Below, piece by piece: positions 27,241 to 36,046 of a DNA stretch of 64,000 nucleotides. The notes beneath the pieces are model-generated. The model ran no database searches, was not told the DNA's origin, and saw nothing but the letters and a program-made list of their open reading frames with translations. The stretch is from the NCBI RefSeq assembly GCF_964186625.1, contig NZ_OZ075108.1:1240001-1304000 (forward strand), written 5' to 3'. Source of the stretch: Asticcacaulis sp. MM231 (GTDB taxonomy: Bacteria > Pseudomonadota > Alphaproteobacteria > Caulobacterales > Caulobacteraceae). Position 1 is the stretch's first letter. Each line of letters opens with the position of its first letter. The translations under genes were made by a program, and so were the position numbers.

Positions 27241-28170
27241 ATGCGTACGTTTATTGCCACAGATGCCCCGTCGCCCACCTTCCTGAACCGTATGGATCAG
27301 GTCGCCGATACGGTCACGCGTGGCGCCGAGCGTGTCGGCACCGGCGTCATGGGGGCGCTGCAACGCGCCGCCGACGCTACGGGGGTTGATTTCAACTATC
27401 TGGTCAAGACGGCGACGCGCGAAAGCTCGCTCAATCCCGGCGCCAAGGCCCCGACCTCGTCGGCGGCGGGTCTGTTCCAGTTCATCGAACAGACCTGGCT
27501 GAGTACGGTCAAGACGCATGGCGCCAAGCATGGCTATGGCGCCTTTGCCGACCAGATCACCAAGGGCCGCGATGGCCGCTACCATGTCAATGATCCGGCT
27601 GCGCGCAAACAGGTGCTGGGATTGCGCTATGACGCGATGGCCAGCGCCGTCATGGGGGCGGAACTGACCGCCGGCCACGCCGCCTATCTCAAGGGCCGCA
27701 TTGGCCGTGACCCGACGCAGGGCGAACTCTACGCGGCGCACTTTTTGGGCCCTGCTGGCGCCGCCAGCCTGATCAATGCCAGCCAGCAGCGACCCACAGC
27801 CATTGCTGCCAACCTGTTTCCGGCCGCGGCGCGGGCCAATCACACTATTTTCTATAAGGCCGGTCGTGCGCTGAATGTCAGCGATGTGGTCGCCAACCTG
27901 ACCAAAACCGGCAATTCGGCCACCATGGCGGTGCCGGCGACAGCGCCGGTCGATACGGATGACGGGCGTCTTATGATCGCGTCGCGAATGGAAAAGGTGC
28001 GTTCGGATCAGGCCATACTGGACATGATGTTCGGCAGCGACGATGGCCAGAAGGGCATGCTCTTCGCCACGCAACTGATGGCCGCCTTCGGGCCGGGCGA
28101 GGACGAGGGGACGGACAGCAAGAGCCCGGATAACGCCTATGCGAAAGCCTTCGGGAACCTTCTGGGTTGA
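27241..28170 (+). CDS. lytic transglycosylase (SLT-like) domain protein
   Basis: A 309-aa protein with a lysozyme-like fold at about residues 35-130. FNYLVKTATRESSLNPGAKA carries the catalytic Glu (TRESSLNP), and SSAAGLFQFIEQTWL is the classic SLT motif. No obvious signal peptide, as in flagellar or cell-cycle transglycosylases. GAGG precedes the ATG at 27241. The CtrA-type box just upstream suggests cell-cycle timing, for example remodelling peptidoglycan for flagellum, pili or stalk assembly. That role is inferred. Confidence 0.82.
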   Translation: MRTFIATDAPSPTFLNRMDQVADTVTRGAERVGTGVMGALQRAADATGVDFNYLVKTATRESSLNPGAKAPTSSAAGLFQFIEQTWLSTVKTHGAKHGYGAFADQITKGRDGRYHVNDPAARKQVLGLRYDAMASAVMGAELTAGHAAYLKGRIGRDPTQGELYAAHFLGPAGAASLINASQQRPTAIAANLFPAAARANHTIFYKAGRALNVSDVVANLTKTGNSATMAVPATAPVDTDDGRLMIASRMEKVRSDQAILDMMFGSDDGQKGMLFATQLMAAFGPGEDEGTDSKSPDNAYAKAFGNLLG

Positions 28171-28176
28171 GCTGGT

Positions 28177-30033
28177 TTAGGCCAGGCTAGGCGCTTGCGC
28201 CAGCGCGCGTGACAGGGCCTCACGGTTCAGCGGCATCAGCAGCGAGGTCACGCCCAGATCATGCAGGGCTTCGGCTTGTTGGCCATCGGGCAGCAAGGCC
28301 ACGATAGTGAGGCGGGCGTCTTCCTGCGTCTGGCGCAGGCTGTTCAGGAAACGCTCCAAATTCCCGCGATGATCGGCGTCTTCCAGCACATCAAGGGCGC
28401 CGGTCGAGATCAGGCAGGCGTCGATCGGCGCCTTCCTGGCCAGGGTGAGCGCGCGCTCGCGAGAGGTCGAGGTCAGGCACTTGTGGCCGAGATGTTCGAG
28501 CGAGTCGCGCAGTTGTGCCGAGCGCAGACTGTCATTGGAAATCAGCAGGACGCGCAGGCTGTGATCATGAGCGGGTCTTGGCGCATCGTCCGAGGCGATG
28601 GGGCGCGGTGGCGGCACGGCCCTGGAATCGTAAGGCAGGTCGAGCCAGAATTTCGAGCCGACATCGAGCGTGCTTTCCGCGCCGGTGCGTCCGCCCATCA
28701 GGGCGCTCAAAGAACGCGACAGGCTAAGGCCCAGGCCGGCGCCCGACTGACCGGATGAGGTGCGCAGGATGCGGGCATGGGGTGTAAAGGCCTGTTCGAG
28801 TTCGCCCGGGCTGAGGCCTGGGCCGGAATCGACCACTTCGAGGCGCAGGAAACCTTCCGGCAGCAACAGCAGTTTGAGTTCGACGCGGCCTTGTTGCGTG
28901 TAGAGCAGGGCGTTGCTGAGCAGGTGGGCCAGGATCTGCTCGACACGATGTTCGTCACCCAGGGCGGCGCCCTTAAGGCCGGGCAGGGTGCCTTCTGGCA
29001 GGCTGGATGTGTTATAGCTGAGGCTCAGCCCCTTGCTGTGCGCCAGGGGGGCGAACTGGCCGATCATGCGCTGGGCCAGCAGGTCGATATCGAGCGGCCT
29101 GACGTCGATCTCGATCTGTCCGGCGGCGGCGGTATCGTTATCGAGTGTGGTAACCAGGATCGATTGCAGGTGGCCGACCTCGTTCAGAGCAGCATCGACG
29201 TACTGGCGCGGCGCCGGTGCGCGCGACAGGTGCGTCAGGCCCTGCAGCAGGTTTTGCTCGATGCCTGTGAGGCCGGTCCGGACTTCGCGTGACAGGGTTT
29301 CCATCAGGGCCATCTTGGCGTCATTGAGCGCATGGGCTTCGGCGCGGGCGGATTCGCGCTCAGAGGCGGCTTCAAGCTGGCCATGCTGGAGCAGGTAATG
29401 CTCCTGCATGTGACGGTTGAGCACAAAGCCCATGGCGAGGGTCAGAGCCATGCCGCCGGTCATGAATTGGCTCAGTTCACCGCCGGGGTGAAGGTGATAC
29501 ATGGCAAAAATCGGGCCGGCGACGGCGATGGGCCCCAGGATCAAAAGAAAAAGAAGGACGGGCGCGCAGAAGAAGATGACGCCGACGGCCGCGCCGCCAC
29601 AGATCATCAGCATGAATTCGTTATGCTGGCCCTGACCGCTAAGGCTGACGCTTAAGGATATCATCAGCAGTGTCAGCGTCCACAGCGCGCCGGCCGCGCC
29701 CTGACGCAGGCGACGTTCGCGGATCAGGGTATAGCGAAGCGCCGGATCCGGCATCTGTGTGGCGGTCATCCGCTTGGCGGACTGATTCTTCATGATCATG
29801 AAGACCGTCCAATTGATCAGAAACACCATCAGATATATGGCCAGAAGCCAGCCGGAAACAGCGAGTGCTGCCGCCCAGATGAACAGGGGCAGGCCTATGC
29901 CGAAGAAGCCCAGAGCATAGGGCGACAGCCGCCATTGGGCCAGCAGCCCGTAATCGAGCACGACGGAGTCGCGCGAGATGTGGCGCGGCAAGGGCGAGGC
30001 GGGTTCGGCTGGGGTACGCTGAGGACTGTTCAT
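28177..30033 (-). CDS. degenerate hybrid histidine kinase (no phospho-His, no receiver Asp)
   Basis: A 618-aa membrane protein with about six N-terminal helices (residues 40-205), a coiled dimerisation region, a kinase-type ATPase domain (N box EQILAHLLSNALLYT, DSGPGLS, SGAGLGLSLSRSL) and a C-terminal receiver-like domain (about 490-618). The phospho-acceptor box reads LSREVRTGL, so Arg249 replaces the His. In the receiver IDACLIST, Ser stands where the phosphorylated Asp is expected. Both phosphorelay residues are lost while the ATP-binding boxes remain. It may be a signalling scaffold or allosteric pseudo-kinase, as DivL is in Caulobacter, though it is not DivL. It ends 6 nt from the convergent transglycosylase gene. 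Confidence 0.85.
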   Translation of the reverse strand: MNSPQRTPAEPASPLPRHISRDSVVLDYGLLAQWRLSPYALGFFGIGLPLFIWAAALAVSGWLLAIYLMVFLINWTVFMIMKNQSAKRMTATQMPDPALRYTLIRERRLRQGAAGALWTLTLLMISLSVSLSGQGQHNEFMLMICGGAAVGVIFFCAPVLLFLLILGPIAVAGPIFAMYHLHPGGELSQFMTGGMALTLAMGFVLNRHMQEHYLLQHGQLEAASERESARAEAHALNDAKMALMETLSREVRTGLTGIEQNLLQGLTHLSRAPAPRQYVDAALNEVGHLQSILVTTLDNDTAAAGQIEIDVRPLDIDLLAQRMIGQFAPLAHSKGLSLSYNTSSLPEGTLPGLKGAALGDEHRVEQILAHLLSNALLYTQQGRVELKLLLLPEGFLRLEVVDSGPGLSPGELEQAFTPHARILRTSSGQSGAGLGLSLSRSLSALMGGRTGAESTLDVGSKFWLDLPYDSRAVPPPRPIASDDAPRPAHDHSLRVLLISNDSLRSAQLRDSLEHLGHKCLTSTSRERALTLARKAPIDACLISTGALDVLEDADHRGNLERFLNSLRQTQEDARLTIVALLPDGQQAEALHDLGVTSLLMPLNREALSRALAQAPSLA

Positions 30034-30285
30034 GCTGCCACCATGGCACAGAGACCTTGCCGCACGGTTACCCGCTGAGGCTGAATATAAATTTTTGATG
30101 CGTTTTTGAAAAATAGAACAACCTTGAGGGGAGTCGTGCGACGCTGATTGCGGATTTTCGGGTTAATTTTGTTGGTAAACAGAGGGATAACGCAGCGAAT
30201 AAAGGTTTCGTTAGGGTTACCGCGCGACACTTCACAGGTTCCGGATTCGCAAGGATTCTCTAAGCTTCTTCAAGGATTCGCCCGA

Positions 30286-31470
30286 ATGACGTCAGGCTAT
30301 AACCTTACTCAGCGCCCCGCCGTTTCCGAGGCGGATATCCAGCGCATGGTGCGCAGCGACAACGCCGATGATCGCGCCGTCGCCACCCACAAGATCTGCC
30401 GCGTCATGGAACGCGGAGACCTGACGGACAGCGACCGTTTGGCCGCGCAGGAAATCATCCGTATGCTGGCACAGGACGCCGCCGAACTGGTGCGCCGCGC
30501 CCTGGCCGTCACCCTGCGGACGTCCGACTTGTTACCCCACGATGTCGCGCTCAAGCTGGCGCAGGATGTCGTCACGGTCGCCGTGCCGGTGCTGACGCAT
30601 TCGCCGCTGTTCAGCGATGAGGATCTTGCCGATATCATCCGCTCCGGCGGTTCGGTGCGTCAGGTCGCTATCGCCAAGCGCGAAACACTGTCCGAAGTTG
30701 TCACCGCGTCGCTGGCCGATAACGGCGTCGAGGAAGCGGTGGTCATCGCCTGCGCCAATGACAATGCCCGGTTTTCCGATGGCGGCATGAACCGCGTCAT
30801 GGACCGCTTCGGCACATCGGAAGTGGTGCATAGCGTACTGATCAATCGCAAGGTTCTGCCGGTATCGGTGAGCGAACGCCTGGTGACGATCGTCAGCGCC
30901 GCCTTGCGCGAACAACTGATCTCGCATCACGCCATCAAGCCGGAAACGGCCATCGAAATCGTCACGGCCACGCAGGAACGCGTCACGGTCGATATGGCCG
31001 ATCAGGCTGGCGCCAGCTTCGATCCGCAAGGCCTGGCGCGCCACCTCATGGCCTCGGAACGCCTGACGCCATCGCTTATCCTGCGCGCCCTGGTGCGCGG
31101 CCATATGGGCTTCTTCGAACATGCCCTGGCCGAGTTGTCCGGCGTGCCGCATGAGCGCACATGGCTGATGGTGCACGATGCCGGGTCGCTCGGCCTGCGC
31201 GCCATCTATGACCGTGCCGGGCTGCCGGCCCGCATGTTCCAGACCTTCCGCATGGCGATCGACATCTATCACAGTCTGCAGGCGGAAGCCGGTCATCTCG
31301 ATCCGCTGCGTATGCAGGAGCGCCTGATCGAGCGTTTTCTGACGCAGGCGCCTTTCGCGCCACGCGAAGACCTGATCTATCTGTATGAGCGTCTTGATCG
31401 CGATTCCCGCGGCCGCCGCTGGACCAGGGTCAGCGAAGCGTCGGGTACGGATATGCTCAAGGCCGCTTGA
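30286..31470 (+). CDS. DUF2336 domain protein
   Basis: A 394-aa, mostly helical, soluble protein of the alphaproteobacterial DUF2336 type, made of HEAT-like helical pairs (e.g. RAVATHKICRVMERGDLTD, LVRRALAVTLRTSDLLPHDVALKLA, DVVTVAVPVLTHSPLFSDEDL). The ATG at 30286 follows AAGGA; an earlier in-frame start at 30148 adds an unlikely leader. Biochemical role unknown. It lies divergent from the pseudo-kinase, and a second DUF2336-type gene lies at 33.0 kb, which points to a shared signalling context. Confidence 0.8.
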   Translation: MTSGYNLTQRPAVSEADIQRMVRSDNADDRAVATHKICRVMERGDLTDSDRLAAQEIIRMLAQDAAELVRRALAVTLRTSDLLPHDVALKLAQDVVTVAVPVLTHSPLFSDEDLADIIRSGGSVRQVAIAKRETLSEVVTASLADNGVEEAVVIACANDNARFSDGGMNRVMDRFGTSEVVHSVLINRKVLPVSVSERLVTIVSAALREQLISHHAIKPETAIEIVTATQERVTVDMADQAGASFDPQGLARHLMASERLTPSLILRALVRGHMGFFEHALAELSGVPHERTWLMVHDAGSLGLRAIYDRAGLPARMFQTFRMAIDIYHSLQAEAGHLDPLRMQERLIERFLTQAPFAPREDLIYLYERLDRDSRGRRWTRVSEASGTDMLKAA

Positions 31471-31580
31471 CTTATGAGCTCAAGTTCCGCGCGGCTTTTC
31501 TAACGCGCGTATTTTGCTAGTATTCTCTTCAGAAAGAATGGCGCCCTTGCCAATCTGAGAAGATCTGGACTTGAGACAAT

Positions 31581-31612
31581 AAAAAAGGCGGCCGGTGAGG
31601 GCCGCCTTTTTC
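31581..31612. terminator. bidirectional terminator
   Basis: Stem AAAAGGCGGC / GCCGCCTTTT with A run on one side and T run on the other, placed between the convergent DUF2336 and HPt genes. Confidence 0.85.
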
Positions 31613-31630
31613 GTATCTGCTATCCGATGA

Positions 31631-32134
31631 TCACGTCGTCATCAGGTTGTGCGCTTCCAGGTGCTCCTTGACGCGAGCTTCCAGTGTTTCCGTTAGAACC
31701 TTGCCAACCGGATGATCCTCGGTTTTGATCTGGCCACGCACCACGGCGCGGATGGCGTCCATATGAGCCTCGACCAGTTTCCACGGCGCAATGGCACGCT
31801 TGTCTTCTTCATCCAGCATCTTGCACAGCGAGCCGGAAATGCGGGTGATCAGCGGGAAGCCGTAGGTCGTGCCCAAGCCCTTGAGGTCGTGGGCGCGATA
31901 GAAGAGCTGATCGGCGTTGATCGGGTTGAGGCCTTCTTCCTTGATCACAAGCTGGACGTCTTCCAGCTTCTTGATCTCGTCCATCAGCCAAGTTTCAAAA
32001 TGGGTCGAAAGATCGGCCAGCGCGGCCTCGGCCTTGGCGATGGCTTCATTATCAAGTGCGCCGAGACGGCCGCCAACCTTGGCGCGAAGCGTGTTCGGCA
32101 CTTGAATAATTTGAGCTTTTTCAGGCATGGACAT
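31631..32134 (-). CDS. HPt (histidine phosphotransfer) domain protein
   Basis: A 167-aa cytoplasmic protein. The HPt motif FYRAHDLKGLGTTYGFPLITRISGSL has the phospho-acceptor His82 and the Lys/Gly that follow it. Helical throughout. It could relay phosphate between a hybrid kinase and a response regulator. The adjacent hybrid kinase is degenerate, so its real partner is probably elsewhere. Convergent with the DUF2336 gene across a shared terminator. Confidence 0.85.
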   Translation of the reverse strand: MSMPEKAQIIQVPNTLRAKVGGRLGALDNEAIAKAEAALADLSTHFETWLMDEIKKLEDVQLVIKEEGLNPINADQLFYRAHDLKGLGTTYGFPLITRISGSLCKMLDEEDKRAIAPWKLVEAHMDAIRAVVRGQIKTEDHPVGKVLTETLEARVKEHLEAHNLMTT

Positions 32135-32217
32135 GCGGGAAAGACCTTCTGCGCGGATATTAAGTGAGGCCCATCCTACACGCAGGTGATTTAAGAACAG
32201 CTAATGCGCTGGCTTTT

Positions 32218-32982
32218 TTAGCTGACGAATTGCTCCGCCAGCACGCGCTCATCGTAACCGTTGCCGGCATCGAACAGGAGGGTGGCCTTCAGGTCTTCGG
32301 CTTCGGCGATATCGACGCTGATGACATCGCGCACATCGAAGGTGTCGGCCGCCGCGCTGATCGGGCGTTTTTCGGCTTCCAGCGCTTCGATGCGGACCTT
32401 GGCTGTATGGGGCAGGATGGCGCCGCGCCAGCGCCTGGGGCGGAAGGCGCTGATCGGCGTCAGGGCCAGGGCCTTGGCGGTGAGGGGGATGATCGGACCG
32501 TGGGCGGAGAGATTATAGGCGGTCGAGCCGGCGGGGGTGGCCACCATGGCGCCATCGCATATCAGCTCATCAAGGCGCACCTTGCCATCGATTATAATAC
32601 GCAGCTTGGCGCCCTGATGCGACTGGCGCAGCAGCGACACTTCGTTGAAGGCCAGGGCCGTATGTTCGGTGCCGGCGCTGGTGCGGGCGGTCATGCTGAG
32701 CGGTGTGATCAGCGTGCTCTCGCTTTTCAGGATGCGCTCCATCAGGCGCTCCTCGGCATAATCATTGAGCAGGAAGCCGACGCTGCCGCGATTCATGCCG
32801 AAGATCGGAATCTGGTCTTTCAGATAGCGGTGGACGGTTTGCAGCAGGAAGCCATCGCCACCCAGGGCCACCACAACGTCAGGACTGGCGGCCGAGCCAT
32901 AAAGCGCTTTCAGCCGTGCGCAGGCGGCTTGCGCTTCGGGGCGATCGGAGGCGGTGAAATCGAGGCGTAGGGACATATTCAC
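32218..32982 (-). CDS. nadK: NAD kinase
   Basis: A 254-aa enzyme that phosphorylates NAD to NADP. Family motifs in order: VVVALGGDGFLLQTV with the catalytic GGDG (Asp43), MNRGSVGFLLN, and the NAD-binding CDGAMVATPAGSTAYNLSAHGPIIP. Length fits the alphaproteobacterial form. It lies 83 bp upstream-side of the HPt gene on the same strand and may share its transcript. Confidence 0.93.
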   Translation of the reverse strand: MNMSLRLDFTASDRPEAQAACARLKALYGSAASPDVVVALGGDGFLLQTVHRYLKDQIPIFGMNRGSVGFLLNDYAEERLMERILKSESTLITPLSMTARTSAGTEHTALAFNEVSLLRQSHQGAKLRIIIDGKVRLDELICDGAMVATPAGSTAYNLSAHGPIIPLTAKALALTPISAFRPRRWRGAILPHTAKVRIEALEAEKRPISAAADTFDVRDVISVDIAEAEDLKATLLFDAGNGYDERVLAEQFVS

Positions 32983-33042
32983 CGATGCTCGGTTGGATTC
33001 TCCATCTATCTACGCTGTTTTAGGCGGATAAGTCTAAGGAAA

Positions 33043-33954
33043 TCAGTGCGCCGAATTCATAAGCACCGCTAACTTCTGGCGGGCTGCGGCCGGCGTCAGG
33101 TTGAAAACCGACAGGATCAGGGCGCGCTGGCTTTCCGCCATATAGGGTTCACCGCCATATGCTTTTTGCCACAGCGACAGGAGGTGCTGGAAAAGGGCGC
33201 GGTCGAGGCCGGCGGCGCACATGACAAGCGCCAGAGGTACAGGCGAGGCGGTGGTCAGGGCCAGGCTAAGGGTGGCGGTATCGAAGCTCAGGCGCCGCGC
33301 CAGTTCGCGCACAAAGCCGGCCGTTTCGCCACCGCGCAAGAGGGCGATGAGTTTGAGATTGCTGTGGCTGACATCTTCACCGCGCTGCTGGCGGAGGTAC
33401 GACTTGGCGAAGATGAGGCCCTGGTTGCCGAGAACGGCGGCGCGCACCGCCGGATTTTCAAGCGCGCGACGGGCTATGAAGGCCTGATCGTCATCGTCGA
33501 AATCGAGCGTGGGATTGTTGGTGAGGGCGATCAGCACCTTGTCCGACTGGGTGCGCAGCAAGGCCTTGACGACACGCCAGTCAAGGTAGGGCCGGCTGGC
33601 GATCAGAAGATGGTGCGCCTCGCCGGTGGAGACAATGAGTGCCAGCAGGGCTTGCGGCGTCAGGCTTGGCAGGGAGGCGCGCAGCAGCGGCGCGGCAAGA
33701 TTGACCGGCATGCGGCACAGCCGTACCACCAGATCCTCATCGCAGCGGATAAGGTCGCCACCCGGAACGCGCTCGGTTTCCGCCGTCTCGCACAAGGGCT
33801 TGCGCGCCACGATGCTGTCACCGGCAATATGGAAGTCACGCCCGGTGGCGGCCACGGGGCGCGGCGCCGCCAGGCGCGCAGGCTTTGGCGCATCGGTCGT
33901 GACAACTGGTTTTTGGGCAAGCGGCAGGGCGGGCAAGGGCGTGTCAGGTTCCAA
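33043..33954 (-). CDS. DUF2336-type helical repeat protein
   Basis: A 303-aa protein with a proline-rich, disordered N-terminus (residues 1-35) and helical pairs after that, e.g. LVVRLCRMPVNLAAPLLRAS, QALLALIVSTGEAHHLLIAS, DQAFIARRALENPAVRAAVL. The pattern resembles the DUF2336/HEAT-like protein at 30.3 kb. Same strand as nadK, 60 bp upstream of it. Function unknown. Confidence 0.65.
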   Translation of the reverse strand: MEPDTPLPALPLAQKPVVTTDAPKPARLAAPRPVAATGRDFHIAGDSIVARKPLCETAETERVPGGDLIRCDEDLVVRLCRMPVNLAAPLLRASLPSLTPQALLALIVSTGEAHHLLIASRPYLDWRVVKALLRTQSDKVLIALTNNPTLDFDDDDQAFIARRALENPAVRAAVLGNQGLIFAKSYLRQQRGEDVSHSNLKLIALLRGGETAGFVRELARRLSFDTATLSLALTTASPVPLALVMCAAGLDRALFQHLLSLWQKAYGGEPYMAESQRALILSVFNLTPAAARQKLAVLMNSAH

Positions 33955-34162
33955 TCAGAGGGTGAAGCCGGCAAAGCTGCAGAATCACAGGCTTGCGCCG
34001 ACTTTGCCCCGACAGGGTGAACACTTGCTTAATAATACTCGGCCCGCACGTAACGGTAGTGTAACGCTTTTTTGTTCCCGAAAGGCGCGGCTGTTAATCT
34101 TGTCTCAATGGCACAGCTTTACGATGATCGGGTAGTGCGTACCCATAACCAAAAGGGCATCC

Positions 34163-35470
34163 ATGTCCGATTTGCATCAGGAAGCCTTCAAGGCACAGTC
34201 TGCGGGTCCGCTGCGCGATGGCCGCGAACCCTTCATGCTGGAGCATGACGATGCCGTCGTGATCGTGGAACGCCTGCGTGAAACCCACGCTGATTCAACC
34301 GGTCACGCCTTCCTGCTCAAGCTCGATACCCTGATCGTCCGCCTTGGCGCCAAGTGGGACAGCAAGGCCGAACTGGTCTTCGACCACCTAAAAACCGCTT
34401 TTGAACGTGTTCACCCTGAACCCAACTGGTGCATTCCTATCCATGAGGATTCGTGGATGGGGATTTTACCCGAGGTGGGCTCACGTAAGGGCGCGCAGTT
34501 CATGACCGAGGTGTGGCACGAACTGTGTAATTTCTTCGTGGGTGACATGTCGGCCATTGAGGTGCCGCTGTATGCTGTACTGGTCGAGGATGTCGATCGC
34601 CTGTCCTTGCTGAAAGTCGATCTCAAGACCTTTTTCGATCTGCAATCGGCCGATAATGGACCGCTGAAAGCGCGCGGCCACGGGGCTTCCGACGACGGTG
34701 CTAATGCCAATAACGGGCAGCGGCCGGTGATGGTGGCCAGCATCCTCAATTTCGGCGGGCGCAATCTCAAGGTTGCCAGCTCGGTCGAGCCGTTGTTCGA
34801 GATGAAAAAGATGATCCTGATCGGTCATCGCCTGGAAGCAATGGTGATGGAAGCCGCCGACAACACGCTTCTGGATCGCAAGGCGCTGTCCAATCTCGAT
34901 TGGGGGCTGCGTGAAATGGTCGATATCATGAATATTGACCAGGGCCTGAAGCTGCTGAAGCTGCGCACGCCCGAGCAGCGCAAGATGATGATGGTGGTGC
35001 CAGCCGCTTTCTCGACCTTCGCCTCGGCGCGCGCGCGTCAGAAAATCACGCTGGAGGTTCAGAAGGCCGCCGCGGAAATGGGTTTGAAAGTCCTGTTCGA
35101 GGTGCGTGGGCTCGATGGCGTGCCGCCGCACCGCGTGCTTGAAATCGTGTCGATGATCAAGCCTTTCTGCATGACGGTGGTGGGCTCGGTCAGTGCCGAT
35201 CGCAAGATGATCGCCACCCTGGCCAAATGTGGTTTGTCGGGCGTTTGTATCGAATACGACGGGGGCAAGCGTGATGAAGACAGCATGCGCGACTACCTCA
35301 GCGGTCTGGCCGCCGCGGCCAAGCTGTCCGCGGGCGCCTGCATGGTGCAGGGCTTCGACAATTACCGCCAGATGGCGGTGGCGCGTCTGGCCGGGGTTAC
35401 CCACGCCAGCATGAAGACCGCCGCCCTGATGTCGCCGAAAGCGCCCGTGTCACAGGTGGTTGACGGTTAG
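34163..35470 (+). CDS. conserved hypothetical protein, possible degenerate GGDEF/EAL-like fold
   Basis: A 435-aa soluble protein I do not recognise firmly. The N-terminal half (about 40-140) has a pattern reminiscent of a nucleotidyl-cyclase fold without GGDEF (HEDSWMGILPEVGSRKG where the active site would be). The C-terminal half (about 270-420) has alternating strand/helix segments ending in FDNYRQMAVARLAGVTHASM, loosely like an EAL TIM barrel but without its catalytic residues. If real, it would be a non-catalytic c-di-GMP-type scaffold. This is a weak inference. Its stop overlaps the end of the convergent yaiI-type gene. Confidence 0.6.
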   Translation: MSDLHQEAFKAQSAGPLRDGREPFMLEHDDAVVIVERLRETHADSTGHAFLLKLDTLIVRLGAKWDSKAELVFDHLKTAFERVHPEPNWCIPIHEDSWMGILPEVGSRKGAQFMTEVWHELCNFFVGDMSAIEVPLYAVLVEDVDRLSLLKVDLKTFFDLQSADNGPLKARGHGASDDGANANNGQRPVMVASILNFGGRNLKVASSVEPLFEMKKMILIGHRLEAMVMEAADNTLLDRKALSNLDWGLREMVDIMNIDQGLKLLKLRTPEQRKMMMVVPAAFSTFASARARQKITLEVQKAAAEMGLKVLFEVRGLDGVPPHRVLEIVSMIKPFCMTVVGSVSADRKMIATLAKCGLSGVCIEYDGGKRDEDSMRDYLSGLAAAAKLSAGACMVQGFDNYRQMAVARLAGVTHASMKTAALMSPKAPVSQVVDG

Positions 35471-35949
35471 GCGACGACCTTCTTAGCTTTGACGATCAGG
35501 TTTTCCAGCGCATTGAGGAAGGCCGAGCGATCCGCCGGCTTAAAGCCTGCATTATAGCCTTTGCTCTCGCCGGTTTCACGCAGGTGCTGATTGAGCGAAC
35601 GCATGGCCAGCGCCATCCCGATGCTCTCCTGGCTGAAAGGCTTGCCGGTAAAACCCAGCACATGACAGCCCTTATCGAGCGCGCGACCGGCCAGCGGAAT
35701 ATCAACCGTCAGCACGATGTCGTTCGGGCGCGCCTGTTCGACGATCCAGTCATCGGCGGCGTCAGCCCCTTCGGCCACGGTGAAAACCCGCACCAGAGGA
35801 TCGCGTGACGGGCGGATGCCGCCGTTACTGACCATGGTCAGAATGAGCTTGTGGCGGGCGGCGACGCGCATCGCCTCGTCCTTGACCGGACAGGCGTCGG
35901 CATCGACATAGATCATGGGAAGGTCAGGGATCATGGGAGAAGCAGACAC
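35467..35949 (-). CDS. YaiI/YqxD family protein (UPF0178)
   Basis: A 160-aa protein of the conserved YaiI family, related to PIN/NYN-type nucleases. Motifs: MIYVDADACPVKDEAMRVA, VSNGGIRPSRDPLV, GADAADDWIVEQARPNDIVLT and LDKGCHVLGFTGKPFS, with the family's acidic residues kept. Start may be internal (Met12) because the family usually begins just before IYVDADACPV. Function in the cell unknown. Confidence 0.88.
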   Translation of the reverse strand: MSASPMIPDLPMIYVDADACPVKDEAMRVAARHKLILTMVSNGGIRPSRDPLVRVFTVAEGADAADDWIVEQARPNDIVLTVDIPLAGRALDKGCHVLGFTGKPFSQESIGMALAMRSLNQHLRETGESKGYNAGFKPADRSAFLNALENLIVKAKKVVA

Positions 35950-36046
35950 TGAATACCTTGTACAATTCCAAAGCGTGAATTACGCGCTTTGGCAAGGCCG
36001 ACTGGCCGCCGCGCAAGTTTGCGCGTAAGCCATGCGGCGCTTGAGC

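Noticed and set aside
34163..35470. Functional diguanylate cyclase/phosphodiesterase
   Set aside because: Neither GGDEF nor EAL motif is present, so at most a degenerate fold can be proposed.
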